Source of the DNA: Fusarium oxysporum f. sp. lycopersici 4287
Lineage: Eukaryota > Ascomycota > Sordariomycetes > Hypocreales > Nectriaceae
Reading direction: 5' to 3'
Length of the DNA stretch: 64,000 bases
Assembly: GCF_000149955.1 (NCBI RefSeq)
Contig: NW_017264850.1
Location: 59,106-123,105, forward strand
Positions 39,994 to 53,606 of this stretch are shown here, piece after piece (the stretch's first letter is position 1; every line of letters begins with the position of its first letter). Both the position numbers and the translations under genes were made by a program. A model generated the notes under the pieces. The model did not search any database. It was not told the DNA's origin and saw nothing but the letters and a program-made list of their open reading frames with translations.

Positions 39994-40035
39994 TAATTGG
40001 CATGCTTATCTAATTGGCATACTTATTGTGTATAT
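39994..40035 (-). repeat. Right terminal inverted repeat
   Basis: Complementary to the left end: the reverse strand shows AATAAGTATGCCAATTA and GATAAGCATGCCAATTA in tandem. The last 8 bp are more diverged. Confidence 0.75.
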
Positions 40036-40272
40036 TATGCCTTATTTAAAACTTACTTAAATATCTCTTATATATATTATAATACTATCTTATTATTATT
40101 AATAGCTTAGACTTTTATATTAGTCTTATATTAGATAAATAGTCTTTTAATAGGGGAGATATAAAGACATGTTACTGCAATAAGGGCTATAAATAATTTA
40201 ATATAAGTGTTTACTGTTAATTAGTAACTGAAATATTAGAGTTATATTTCTATTAAAACCAGTATATTTGGT

Positions 40273-43200
40273 TTAGAAAGCATCATCATGAGGCTCATCA
40301 TACTGGTTAATAAGTCTTTGCGGTATCAGCCCCCGTAACACGACAACTCCAGCGTGCAAGATACCCCACCGAACCTTGCTCAACGTCTCAGCCATAGTCC
40401 AGACAAGCCCGACAATCTGTCGTTGTTGACCTGTTTTTACATCCATATCCTCAGGCCGATTCTGAGCCATTCTGGACACGAGGTTATGCATTTCTCCTCG
40501 AGGATTCCAGATAATCTCATCACAATCATCATCACTGTCATCAGCATCATCTTCCATGTCAAGGATACCTCCTCTGTTTGGCTGGCCGTGGCAGAATGCC
40601 CAGCATGCAAGAGTTGCTAGGTACAGACACCAGGGGACGTGGAAGAGCTGCATTGCGTCTGAACGCGTGAGCACTTTGGTGTTTTCATGAAGCAATCGAG
40701 CAGCATGCCATGCAGCTATAGAGGCTGGCCTCTTGTGGCTTCTTGTATCCTGTTCGGCGTGGGGGGTTTGATCCTTGTTTGGTCGTTCTGTCACTAAACA
40801 AGCCCACTGCTTGACAGCCTTTGCGGATCGGCGATAGTCCTTCTGCTGAACTGGTCGGCCTAGTATATGGCGAGCACCAGCGTAGATCTGTATATCGAGA
40901 AATTCCATATGAAGAAGTGCTTGTGCTGAGTGAAACAGAGCATTGTATGCAGTAGCAAACGCCACGTATTCACTCCTTCTGGCCTGGTCCTCAGGTGTAT
41001 TCTGCAGTCGAGAAATGATTGAGGTTATGTAAGCATCAAAGTCTTCCTTCCAAGCGTCATAAGCATTCCCTATGAGCTTCCGCCAGTTGGATCCGGGTCC
41101 GTCACCGTCCACTACTCCAAGTGCTGTCTGATCACGACGCTGCATGTCCCATGCTATGGACATCAAGCCATGTAGCATAAGTACGTGAGACAATCCTGTC
41201 AATGCCTTTGGACGCGGCACTGATGGTCCGAGATAGGATTTGAGACTAGGAAGGTAAAAGGTCTGCTGGGAACTGCAGGCTGACGAGCGCCATGCCGTAG
41301 CCCAGGACGTTGGATCTGAAGCCTCCCATATTCTTTGGCTGCATGGCAGTTCGAGACGAAGCTCAAATGCGGACATGCAAAGACTCTGACAGAATAGAAC
41401 TGCATGCTGTGTATCCCACATGAAGCACAGAAGTGCGAGACTGTAATTACATGTTAGTCGAATGCTACCAGTAAGAATCATGCTTGAGCGACTTGCCGTT
41501 TCTTTTGTTCTGCAATGGCCCATCGTCTCCAAGCCTCTCGCAGTACACCCTCTTTCGAATCGGTACAGTCAGCTGGCGGTCCTTGAGGGCGAACTGACTG
41601 GCAGTCAGATCTGCGAATAAGATTTATAAGAAGTCCATGGAAGAGATGACTCATGTCGTGTTGCTTCTGTCCAGCCCGAGACTTCCCAAAGCATTCCACC
41701 AAAAGGATAGTCTGCAGAGTCCATAGTTCCGCACGAGCCGAAAAGCTAGCATGGGAAAAGATGCTAGGCCGTATGACGTCGTGGATACATACAGCCAGCT
41801 GATGGGCATCTTTGGTCGAGTAGGTTGCGCCAAGCAGGAGGACGGAGATGAGAAGCAGAGGTTCCATTCTGCTGACATCAAAGGTTGCAAGGTGCATGAG
41901 TGGGTAGGCAGTATTGAACTTGACGAAGAATAATTCCAGATATGTTTGTAGGGAGTCTCGTGACAATAGTGGCTCATCCCACAGGGAGTGACGAGAATCA
42001 GGTAAAGATGGGTTGGCAGCTTCGACGACTTGGAGAATTCGTTTGCGCACGCTTTCGTCGATCTTGGGTATCGATGAACCTTTCTCGAGCATCGAGAATG
42101 GTCTGTTGAATTGCGGTTCCTCGACATATTGATGATCGTGGGCGACGTTGGGCCTCGATAGTTTGGCACTTTTGTATTGTGCTGGCGTTGTAGACTCAGT
42201 TCTAGAGCTGGCAAGGCTCTCCGGAGTTGTCTTGGTATGGTTCAAGACTGCGGTTCGGGGATCAGAAGCATCTTGCCTCGTATCACTGCTGTGAGAATGT
42301 ACCGACTCAGACCAACGACGCGTGCTGTTGATAGAGTCTGGTGATAATATCTGGACGGGCTCCGACATCTGGGCGGATGGGATATACTGCTCGTTGGCCT
42401 TTGCGAGGGGTGTTGGTGTTGGGTTCAAGTTCATGTTAAATAACCAATTGTAGTCCAAAGCAGTCGTATAGGGCATATTAAATGAGCTGGCCGTATCTGG
42501 CTGGAAGTTTTGCGTGTAGTCTAGTGCTGCGGTATCCACGAATGATTCGTTGAGCAGTAGTGGATCGAGCTGGTCGAATGAAAACTCGCCTATGCCTTCA
42601 CTGTGATGGAATGGGTCGGTTGAGGTGGTAAAGTTTCCTAAATGGTCGTCTGTAACCAGTTCACCGGCGGAGTGAACAAAAATGGAGTCTTCAATGTGCA
42701 AGTCGGATGAGGGATGAAGATCAACTCCATTCCCTGACTGGCCTTCGTTGTGGCCCCAAGCGATCAGCCCAGGGGATTGATTCCTTGTATTATCTGCCTG
42801 GTCGGATTCTGGAGATGGGACTTGTTGTGTTTCTTGAGGGTTCTGTCCTGAACCCTTGGTACTTTTGGCTTTCGTGTTGCTGTTCCGACACGGTCGCTTT
42901 TCAACGACCGTACCGTCGGGTGCTTCCCAAGATCTCTTTCGCGTATCGAGAACGCCAAAGCCGGTTCCTCCGGCCTCAAGATCCTTCTGGCGATGTCTTT
43001 CCATATGTCGCCCTTTGGATACGTAAGAACAAACTTTGATCGACTCGGCTATACAAAACATGGTCACTCACTCAACAAATCAGGCCGTTTGAAGTGTGCA
43101 CGGCATATGTCACATGAAGAACCGCCCGGCAAGTGATTGAGAGCATGTCGCTGTAAGTGTTCTGAGCGCGTGAACTTCTTGCTACAGCCAGGATGAGTAC

Positions 43201-43321
43201 ACTCAAACGACTTGTCACTCTGAGGAGCTGGCTGGGAGGCTGCAGAACCTCTTCGAGAGGTCTCTGATTGACCCTGCGATTGTGTCTGTTTTACGACCCA
43301 TGGCTTCTGTAAGAAACGCAT
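40273..43321 (-). CDS. C2H2 zinc-finger transcription factor with fungal regulatory domain, 977 aa
   Basis: Exons 43321-43072, 43012-41497 and 41440-40273 (978 codons with stop). Two fingers near the N-terminus: Cys41, Cys46, His59, His63 (CTHPGCSKKFTRSEHLQRHA) and Cys70, Cys73, His86, His90 (CDICRAHFKRPDLL|RRHMERH), the second being completed by splicing. A long Ser/Thr/Gln-rich linker follows, then from about residue 500 a fungal_trans-type domain (LELFFVKFNTAYPLMHLATFD; LLLISVLLLGATYS). The second intron uses a GC donor. This architecture is that of fungal C2H2 regulators of catabolic and secondary-metabolite clusters. It is divergent to an FAD monooxygenase and heads a group of oxidative enzymes, so it is the likely cluster regulator. 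A transposon remnant ends 238 bp downstream of its stop. Confidence 0.88.
41441..41496 (-). other. GC-AG intron of the C2H2 regulator gene
   Basis: The minus strand reads AACG|GCAAGTCGC ... CTAACATG ... TTACAG|TCTCGC, 56 bp. The nearby GT (CAA|GTCGCT) gives the wrong frame, while the GC donor joins QKKR to LALLCFMWD correctly. Confidence 0.7.
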
Positions 43322-43854
43322 CGACCGCTAGGGACAGCTCGTCGTCGGCTCCGTACATGGCTGTAGAGTGGGATGAGGTGGGAAATGTTAAAGATGAACG
43401 AGAGATAGAGTGAGGGAACGTTGGGTTCTAGAGTGGGAGGAATTGCCGAATGCCGTTGAGCTCTGACTGATTAGTAGTGTAACTCTGATAAGCGATAGGC
43501 TTGGCTGGACTCCGCCACAGTGCTACCGCATCCCCACCCTTATCAACTTCCCCGCACATTATCTTGATAAGTGGGAGGATGCTAACGGACATGGGTGAGT
43601 GGGTAAAGGAACTCGGGTTCAAGATCCGTGCTTGAGCTAGTGATGGTTATCTATTCCCAGAATGTAAAGGCAAGAGCATATCGGCAATAGGCGTCGTGAG
43701 TCGGACAAACCAGTCATCGCACCACCACTTGTGTCTGCTTTGCCACAAGACCTAGACTTCGTCACATAGACCTTTAATACGGATGTAGAGTCCTTTTACT
43801 CGGTATTGTCTCCTCTGCCCATCGTCAATTGAGATCCAGCAGCCTAGAGTCAAG
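43322..43854. promoter_or_regulatory. Divergent promoter of C2H2 regulator and FAD monooxygenase
   Basis: 533 bp. GATAAG/CTTATC-type words occur several times (43478, 43542, 43563), possible GATA-factor sites. No coding sequence. Confidence 0.35.
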
Positions 43855-45313
43855 ATGCCCAACTACAAGATACAGGAAGTGATGGAGAGAAGCGACTCGA
43901 GCAGACTTCATGTAAGTTCAAGGTTCTGCATCTCAAAAACATTTCAAACTAATGTTTATTTAGGTAGTGATCGTAGGAGCTGGACTTGGTGGTCTCGGTG
44001 CTGCAATCGCTGTCCGTCTCGCCGGCCATGATGTCACAGTGCTGGAGTCTGCACCAGCAATCGGCGAGGTCGGCGCCGGTATTCAAGTCCTTCCCAACGC
44101 TGCTCGAGTTCTCTTCTCCTGGGGTCTCGAGAAGGAATTGGTCAAGAATGCTACTAAGCCAAGGAAATGCAACTTCATCGGATGGAAGGGAAACCATCTA
44201 TCAGAAATGGACTACCATGGCTATGCGGCTGCCTCGGGAGGCTACCCTTTCCTTGATTTCCATCGCGCGACTTTGCACAAGGCACTACTGGACAGAGCTC
44301 ATGAGCTGGGCGCCAAGATTCTCTGCGGATCTAAAGTCTTGTCTTACGAGATAGCGGCCGACAACAGCCACGCAACTGTGTTTCTAGAAGGAGGTCAAAC
44401 GATGGAGTCTGACTTGGTAGTTGGTGCTGATGGCATCGCTTCTTCACTCAGAGAGCAGTTCCTCGGCCGATCCGATCCTCCACAATTAACGGGCGACTTG
44501 GCATACCGGCTGCTGCTGTCGACAGACGAGATGAGAAAGGACCCAGACCTAAGACCATTCGTGGAGGATCCTCAAGTCAACTACTGGGTCGGTCCCGATA
44601 AACATGCAGTCAATTACGTGCTGAAGGGAGGAGAACTCTTCAACATGGTCCTTTTAGTGCCAGATGATATCCCACTCGATAGCGGCAACACTTTGAAGGG
44701 GAATATCGAAGAGATGAGAGCCCATTTTGCCGATTGGGACCCTCGTATTGGAAAGATGCTGAACCTCTGCGACTCTGTTCTCAAGTGGAGATTATGCATT
44801 CGTCCTGGCCTCGACCCAACTTGGTCACACCCTTCGGGAGCCCTCACCATGCTCGGTGATTCTGTCCACGCAACACTACCATATCTTGCCAGTGGTGCCG
44901 GCATGGCTCTAGAGGACGGTGGTGTCCTCGGGATATGTCTTGCCAAGCTTACTGATAAGTCACCAGCCTCAAAGCTGAAAGCTCTCGCCGTCTACGAGGC
45001 ATGTCGACGAGAACGTACAGAGATGGTTGTGCAAAGAGGAACGTACAACCAATGGATATATCACCTTCCCGATGGCGAAGAGCAGAGACAGCGAGATGAG
45101 CGGTTCAGGCAATATGGAAAGTGGGATGAAGAGTGGCTCAGTGGAGAGAATCCGATCATACCGCAGTCCTCGGAGACAGGAGAGGACCCTTTCCCTTGGA
45201 GGTACCATGGAGTTGGGAGATGGTTATTGACGTATGATATGTGGAAGGATGTTGAGAAGTTCTCGCAGCTTGAGTCTGAGGCCAGTGGTGGTTCACTAAG
45301 AGCAAGTCTCTAA
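43855..45313 (+). CDS. FAD-dependent monooxygenase, salicylate hydroxylase-like, 468 aa
   Basis: Exons 43855-43911 and 43964-45313; the 52-bp intron joins frame; 469 codons with stop. After a 19-residue leader the FAD site VVIVGAGLGGLGAAIAVRLA appears, then GEVGAGIQVLPNAARVL (typical of salicylate 1-monooxygenases and related single-component hydroxylases), a DG-type motif DLVVGADGIASSLRE, and the second flavin motif MLGDSVHATLPYLASGAGMA. The enzyme hydroxylates an aromatic acid, often with decarboxylation, using NAD(P)H and O2. No signal or membrane segment; cytosolic. It opens a group with an old yellow enzyme, a carrier, a phenol-hydroxylase-like enzyme and an amidase. The exact aromatic substrate is not readable. 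Confidence 0.92.
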
Positions 45314-46071
45314 TTATAAGCACTATACTGTCTTATTGGGGTATTGTTAGTGGCCAAGAAGACATTTATAAAGATTACACGGCATTATCCAGGCACTATT
45401 CGAAGATTGACAGGTTATTGGCTTTGACATCCTAAGTTCCTAACTATTGTTCTACTACAGACGAGATCACTCCGAACCCATTATAGATCATCGCAGCCAT
45501 TGCTGCTACTAACAGACTATCGATCTCTTATTGTCTCGCGTCGCTTTCCTCGTTCATTTCGCTACTTTAACTAACATTTGGCGTCCATATTGGTCGCCTG
45601 TGCTTTCCTGAGCCATATTCCCAATCGAATTCCCTATTATCCTGAGTCTGTGATCCTCTCATTTTCCTTACCATGATGACGCCTGCCTTCGACGGTCGCC
45701 AAATGACCAATCTAGAGGATGGCATAAAGCAAGAGACTTTTATCCTAAGTAAAGAAGGTATTGAGATAAATTTCAATTATCTTCGGATAACTCAATAGAC
45801 TCTTTGACTGCTTTATATCGGATGCCAAGGCGATTGCCGATGGATCTCCACGACTTGCAGAGATCCAGGCATCGATTCAAGCTTACATGGAGTAAATTAC
45901 ACGCCAAACCAAAGTTATAGTGCGACCAGCAAACACTCAGATAGATGAGGTTTACTTTATCACTTTCAATATTATTAAAGTCATTTGGTCAAGTATTTGT
46001 TCAGCTATGCCTAAGCAACCCCATACCAATATGTAGTCTATAATACCGACTTCCGCTGCTAGACTCCCACT
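45314..46071. other. Intergenic stretch, convergent
   Basis: 758 bp between converging genes. A short open stretch (about 45660-45990) has no recognisable family and no consistent gene structure. Unexplained; possibly an old inserted fragment. Confidence 0.25.
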
Positions 46072-47486
<1,415 letters not shown>

Positions 47487-48484
47487 CTTTGTCTAAAGGT
47501 AGCGGAGAAAGATCGGGAGAGAGAGAATGACGAGGTATCAATAACCTTGAATCTGGTGGTAGGGTTGAAAGCTGTCTGACTGCGCTTGGATTTGATCACT
47601 CAAGCAGCTATGGATGCTGAAGCTTTAGTAGCCGATGTATTTTGTCCTTGTACATTTTGTTTCACTTTTACCTTTCCATTGCAACTACCCATGGACTCTT
47701 GGTACCCCATCCCCCACCTTTGAACGATGAAAGTGGAGATGGAGATGCGAGGAGTCAGCCGTCTTTCTTGTTGGCCACTGATAAGGCGCAGCACGACAGG
47801 GGAGATCAAGAATGGGGGTGGGTTTGACCAGGATCGGAAAGTTAAAGACTGCTAAGACAAAGAATGGTTAGCATTGATGCGGAACGACTGGGACATCCGA
47901 TAGGCTGTCCTCTAGCCTTTATGGGGCAAACATTTTTATCGCTCCGGGTAAGGTTCGTGGGTTTCGAGTTTTTGGTCTAGACGTGATGAGCCAGACGTGT
48001 AACAACAGTCTTGGGGACTGTGGTTTGCTTACAGATCAAGCAATTGATTTCCGCGGCTGAGATCGATGTATTGATTTGTAACAATTTCAAGTTTTAAAGT
48101 GATGCCAAAAGCCATCTATCTACTTTTATTAAAAACAACGCGAGTGTTTTGAACATGAGTCGACATGAGAAACTGAGAATTTGGGTCCTGGTGTACTCTT
48201 CGAGTACTCAATCAAGAGATTGACAAGGACCTCGAGAGCAATTCAGGTAGAAGTTCATTTTTCCTAATTATTTAGAATCAATAGCCGAGATAGAAGTCGA
48301 GTGTAGAAGATTATCGTCGAAATCTCATGATCTTAAGGTGTCGAAAAGAAAAGGAGCAATAAGAACTTGTAAGACAACACATGCTGTTCTGGGTCAAAGT
48401 ATAGTTCCAACACACATTGGTGAACAATGTCTACTACTGAAAATATGATGCCTGTTCTCTCAAACAAATACCACAATCCTGACT
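47487..48484. promoter_or_regulatory. Promoter region of the old yellow enzyme gene and 3' flank of the carrier gene
   Basis: 998 bp with no supported gene. A C/T-rich tract near 47690-47720 and several short direct words occur, nothing diagnostic. Confidence 0.3.
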
Positions 48485-50300
48485 CTAGAGGGAGGCATGT
48501 CCATGTGTTTCGTAAGGAAGACCAACACAGAAGAAGCCGACCACGATCCAAAGCGCCGCACTCGCGTAAATGGGGACGACTGAAAACCCAGAATATGTCG
48601 AGATAAAAGATGCCACAAGACCACCAAGTCTGAGAAGTGTAGCTGCAATACCAGTACCAGTACCTCGTACCGGTCCAGGAAAAGACTCTGGAGTAAAGGC
48701 AAACATGACCGCGTACTCTGCAAGACTTGTTAGTGTTGAGATGACAGAATGGCCAGAAGAGAGACTTACCAAAGTTTCCAAGAATAGCTGTAGCACACTG
48801 GAATCCAATATCGGCGGCTTCAGTGCCAACAGCTGTGTATGCAAAGAGAAAGACGCCAGTGAGAACGGCAGAGATGGCCATCATCCACCTGCGGCCGAAT
48901 CGAGTCTCTACCAAAAACCCTGCTGAGATTGGGCCGAGGACGCCGACAGCTGAAACAATACAGTAAATCATATATGTATGGTTGAACGACGAGCTAGCAG
49001 TGTAATCCTTCTTGGACTCAAGATAAGAAGTGATGAAGGCAAAGTACAGCGGGTAGGCGATTCCAATGGTAAGCCAGATCAAGAATGTGACTGCACTGTG
49101 CTGAGCCATCTTGCGGCCGGCGAAGAGCGAGCGATAACTGCTCATGTTGAAGTCCTTGAAGTTCTCTCTGAGAATGTCTTTCATAGAAAGCTTCTTCTCG
49201 GTCTGATCAGGAATGGCGTGGACCTGTTCGCCGGTAGATGAGACCACTGCAGACGAGTAGATTTGGCGGTCGATATCTTGCATCATCTCGAGTGTCAGGG
49301 TCTCAGGCTTGCCGTTATAACGAGCGATGTAGTTGACCGATTCGACAGCCTCTGCGTCGCGTCCTTTGGAGAGGAGATATTTGGGCGACTCGGGGATCTT
49401 GAAGACGAAGAGTCTAACCAAGGCAAGGACAAGAGCAATGCCACCGAGAGTGATCATGACGTACCGCCTGGAGAGGTCGTCTTGTTAGTCCAATGAATCA
49501 GAAGTGTCGGGGAATGAACGACTTACCATCCCATGTTATCCTGTCTGCGGCATCCCTCCGGGCTGCTGCAAGCAAAGTTTGCAAGGAAGACCCATGAAAG
49601 AAGAGACACGATAAGCTGTCCAAGGTTCCACCAGGCAGACAGTGTGACGAGCAACCACTGATGACTCTGTGGGACGAACTCAAGGAAAACAATACTGTCA
49701 ACTGGGACGTTGCCTCCAGCTGCAGTACCAATAACAGCCCAGAGAGAGCAAAAGGTGATGAAGTCCTGAGCTCCAGCAACTGCACAAGCAAAGATTGCTC
49801 CGATGAAGATGGTAGAGTTGAAAGCAGGCTTGCGGCCAATAACATCGGCTGCGGTTCCCCAAAAGAAGGCTCCAACAATCAGGCCAACGTAGTAAGCCAC
49901 TGAACTGAAGCTGATTCTTGTTATGTCGTCGAATTCGTTCATGATTGGGGGACGAACGGCGGTGATGCCTTGGGACCAGAAGTTATCGACCATCCAGCCG
50001 CAACCGTTGACGACGAAGAGGATCCATTGGAATCTAGAAGAGTTGTTATTAGCATCCACGTTCTTGATCATGCATATTGTCCAGTGCTTACTTTCCAGTA
50101 CCAATCTCTGAGAGATGGCGGGCAACAAGTTCAGACTTTAACCGATACGACTCGTTGACAGCACTCCCGTAGAAATCGCGAATCGCACTGTCCTCAACAG
50201 GTTTGTGATCGCCGAGACGGTAAGAAGTTGCACTTGGGCTGTGTTGAAGCTTGGCTCCAGTGGCCTTCTCGGCAATATCTTCTGCATTATTTGAAGCCAT
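48485..50300 (-). CDS. MFS transporter, SV2/aromatic-acid-type organic anion carrier, 548 aa
   Basis: Exons 50300-50092, 50033-49527, 49467-48770, 48717-48485; introns 52-59 bp; 549 codons with stop. Motifs: KFQWILFVVNGCGWMVDNFWSQ (TM1), YYVGLIVGAFFWGTAADVIGRKPAF (loop 2-3 signature), GTAAGGNVPVDSIVFLEFVPQSHQWLL (TM4-5, the family's D-x-FLEF pattern), a large cytoplasmic loop, GFLVETRFGRRW, and FEYAVMFAFTPESFPGPVRGTG (TM10-11). This pattern belongs to the MFS subgroup that includes SV2-like and bacterial benzoate/niacin carriers. About 12 TM segments. Within the aromatic group it probably imports an aromatic acid or amide; the cargo is inferred from neighbours only. Confidence 0.9.
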
Positions 50301-51111
50301 GATGATGGTTTGTGAGAAGGAGCCAGGACGTTGAAGGTGAGAGGTTGAAGACTGGGAACATCAACCGGTATCGACTCATGTATTTATCACACATGAGACA
50401 CCGGAGAGACACAAGTGATCCCCTTTTGTGGCGTGAGAGAGATAGACAAGATAACTAATCGCTGCTACGAGTCAATGCACACCCTGAACCCGGCCGTAAC
50501 CTTACCATCCGCTAGGCCAGCAGCAGGACCACGCCAAGACAACGCGTATACTACGCTACGGCTATCTACCTATCTTATCGGTTCCAACTCACCCTGCTGA
50601 CTCCAAACCCCCACTTTCCCCGGATTATACCTGCTGCTTCAGAGTTTAAACCATGAGATTTGGGATAAATGGGGTTAATCTGATCAGATAATTGGTGCCC
50701 GCTATCAGTGGTCGAGACCTGGCTCTCTATCGACATGGTTTGGTTGACTCGGGGAACTCGGATATTGGTAATGTAGAGGACTTCAGAAACCAATAACGAG
50801 TGATCCAATACTCATCGGTGAGTCTGGACCTGGACGCGATGAAGGCCCTGTACCAGTGGTGAGTTGCACTAATCTCCCTTCTGCAATGCGAGCATGTATG
50901 ACTTGGACAATCGAACATTTGGCTCCCCAAAGTGCCATGATTAAAATATAGAATTTATGAAATGTTGCTTGCAATCTGAACGGATGATTATTACGTTTTA
51001 TCCAAACTTCAATAGAGGAGTTTCCGGTGCGAAATCTCGTGTACACATTGCCTCATAGCACAAGATGATTAATACAGTATTTCACCAAGTGACTTCCTAT
51101 TTCATCCACGT
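50301..51111. promoter_or_regulatory. Promoter region of the MFS carrier
   Basis: 811 bp between two minus-strand genes. GATAAG-like words (50578, 50690) and a TTATCAC box at about 50384. No coding sequence recognised. Confidence 0.3.
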
Positions 51112-53097
51112 TCAAACAGAAGGAATCTGTAAAAAGCCTCCAAAGTACGAATCGAGCCAACTCGCCGCCGCTGCACCCTCCTCAACACCAGCATTCTTGA
51201 TACGCCGAATGGCACCGACATAACCATCCGGTCTAACTACAAGAATTGCGACCTCTCCACTATCGACAGAGCCAAGCCACTTCTCTGTGCACGAGGTTCG
51301 CTTGGTATCTAAATGCGCCGCGTCATCCAGATACACCGTCCACCTACTCTTTGAAAATGTGGGAGGCAGGTCTGAGAGCTCAAAGTCGTTCTTATCTGTA
51401 GAGGCTGTAAAGATTCCGAGAGTTAGTAGTTGTGATAGAGTGGCGATGGAATAGATTTTACTTACTGAGAAGAGCAAATGTTATTAATTGGTTGACTGGT
51501 GTGTACCGTTCTGGTCGCACGTAAACATCATCGGCTCGGTTGGCACGAGGCTTTTGTTGATATGAAGCCTCCGTTGACTTGCCAAGCTGGAATACGAACG
51601 AGGTCGGTGTCGAGATAGACTCATCAAACGCTTTGATGAAGCCACTCTCTTGACGCCCTGTAAGGTTTGGAGCGACTACATAGACTCGGAACTGGCCGAG
51701 AACCGGGACATCGAGCTGGACATCAACTGGACAAGCGTCTATGTAGCGTGTAACCTTTGCTTGCGGGAGATTGCAGCCTGGCTTAGCATCGCCACCAGGA
51801 GCGGCATCTAGAGGATGGTTCAGCTCATTGGGGCCATACTCGACCCCCACTCCTGAGATGAAGCGTGTGTTCTTGCGGAAATTTTCAGCGAGTCTCTTGG
51901 AGTCACCTCCAGCAATCTCATTAGCGTGTTCAAAGTCAAAGTTGATGAGATCCTGCGCAATCTTCTTCCGTTCCTGCTCGTAGGACTGTAGAAGAATACC
52001 ATCCTTGGCGAAACCACGTGCAGCAAGGTTGAGCTTCCAGCCCAAGTTCCAAGAGTCATGGACACTGGTGTTCATTCCCTGGGCAGCCTTTGGACTGTGC
52101 GTATGACTGGCGTCTCCAGCAATGAATATCCGCTGAGTCGGATCCAAGAACCGCGTTGCAAAGCGTTGAGATACTTGATAGTTGCCAAACCACTCCACTG
52201 ATGTCCAGTTGACGGTGTATGGGGCCATGATAAGACGTGCCTGCTCCATGACAAACTCCTGACCGAGGCCCTTGGAAGTGACCGAACTCTTCATCTCGAT
52301 GTAAAGTCGGGTCATGTTCCGCTCACGTGGAATAAGAAGAACTGATCCGTGTTCCTCGGAAAATATGACGGTCTTGCTCCAGATGTCAGGGAAGTCGGTA
52401 TCTAACTCTCCATCCAAAACTCCCCAAACAGAGTTATGAGGAGTTCCTTGAGAAGCAGCACCTGGAATGGCGTCCGTACTGCTGAGCGAGCTCCATCACA
52501 GCCAACTAGGTATCTGGCCGGAATAGCTGTACGTGTTTCACCATCTTTGTCGCATTCGATCTGGAGATGATCGGAAGAGTCTGTTACTCCTCTGAAGGTG
52601 TGACTGCGAGTGACTTCGACACCACTTTTTCGCAGGTCGTTGATAAAGGTGCCTTCCATCATGCCTTGATGGCACAAAAGGATGTAGGGATGTAGCACAT
52701 CTACCACTGAAGATGGATAGTGGACTTCACGTCCTGTACGGCGAAGTCCTTCCGTTGGTGAGCCCCGCCACATGCAGATGTCATGAACCTTGACACCTGT
52801 TTGTACAAGATCATCGCCAATTCGCAGCATTTGCAAAGTCTCAATAGTCTTGGGTTGGATACCATCAGCACGACCGACGGTCGTCTGATCGGGCCTCTCA
52901 TCAATAACCTTGACTGATAGACCAAGCTTTGCCAACACAACACTAGAGCAACTATCAGTACGGAAAGAGGCGAACATTAATTCAGCAGCTCACCTCAGCA
53001 TGAGGCCTGATGGGCCAGCTCCAACAACGCAGACATCATGGACATCGGCATCTTGATATCCGTTGCTGTGACCATTTGTGCTTGTCGGAATGGCCAT
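51112..53097 (-). CDS. Phenol 2-monooxygenase-like FAD hydroxylase, one frameshift
   Basis: Exons 53097-52994, 52942-51466, 51404-51112. FAD motif DVCVVGAGPSGLMLS is formed across the first intron; then ADGIQPKTIETLQML, LVGCDGARSAVR (DG motif), IFIAGDASHTHSPKAAQGMN (GD motif) and a C-terminal thioredoxin-like domain (LVVRPDGYVGAIRRI). This is the architecture of fungal/yeast phenol 2-monooxygenases and 3-hydroxybenzoate hydroxylases. At about 52470-52474 the frame must gain one base between SAVRT and IPGAASQG; with it, 624 residues result and both introns are in phase. The break sits at CGGACGCC, where a lost G would explain it. The enzyme hydroxylates phenols to catechols. It is divergent from the amidase gene. 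Confidence 0.88.
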
Positions 53098-53606
53098 GTG
53101 GGGCAAGTTTTAGTAGTGTAATGCGTACTGCTGAATGATGAATGATGTCGATGGTGTTTGACAGTGTAACAATTGATCTCATCAACACATTCACCTCTCG
53201 GATATATCAATCAAGATAGTTCTTACCAACAGTGACTTAAAGACGTTCTTGCGGCGTCTTCCGCCAAAGGTCGTCTCATCTGTCAAGGACAATGTAGCAG
53301 CACCATCATTCGATCAGTCGGGCTCTATCATCAGTAAGCTAGCGCCGAGTCCACCCCCACTCCCGGTTCTCAACCGCCTTTGGCTATCCTTATCTCGGCG
53401 ACTCGGGTTTGGATTCGGCTTATGACTGGACTAAAATCTACTTTTATCGGCATAGGCGCGGGGTTTGGCAAGGTATATCCAAGGATGGGGTCGTTGCTGC
53501 AGATCACAGTCTCCCTCTCCCCTCCAGTACAGAAAAAGACTCGTATTATTATAGCGGCAAAAGGATTTCAGTGGCTTATTGGAGAATTCTCTGCCAAGTT
53601 AGGACA
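53098..53606. promoter_or_regulatory. Divergent promoter of phenol-hydroxylase-like and amidase genes
   Basis: 509 bp, upstream of both genes. CTTATCTCGG and similar words occur; no clear palindrome seen. Confidence 0.35.

Larger units (their letters stand above)
38174..40035 (+). mobile_element. Dead pogo/Fot-like (Tc1-mariner) transposon, heavily AT-converted
   Basis: About 1.86 kb flanked by TA (38172-38173 and 40036-40037). Ends are inverted repeats: left ACATATAT followed by two 17-bp units (38182-38198, 38199-38215), right the imperfect complement ending at about 40035. The plus strand holds a broken transposase with stops in every frame. Its 3' half aligns by eye with the intact transposase at 63.3-64 kb: for example AGAGTATCTAATTAG / AGAGCATCTGATTAG (39258), CTTTAGAGGAGCTAGTCTTATTCC (in part, 39359) and AGGCATAATGCAAGAACCTG (39866), the latter the remains of the GHNARTC zinc knuckle. 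Differences are mainly C-to-T and G-to-A, the pattern of repeat-induced point mutation. Length and TA target fit Fot elements. Confidence 0.85.

Noticed and set aside
37620..40260. Possible long non-coding RNA or centromere-like AT DNA
   Set aside because: The inverted ends, TA flanks and transposase similarity explain most of it as a mutated transposon.
45567..45990. Short open stretches between the FAD monooxygenase and old yellow enzyme
   Set aside because: No recognisable family, start or splice structure; left as unexplained intergenic DNA.
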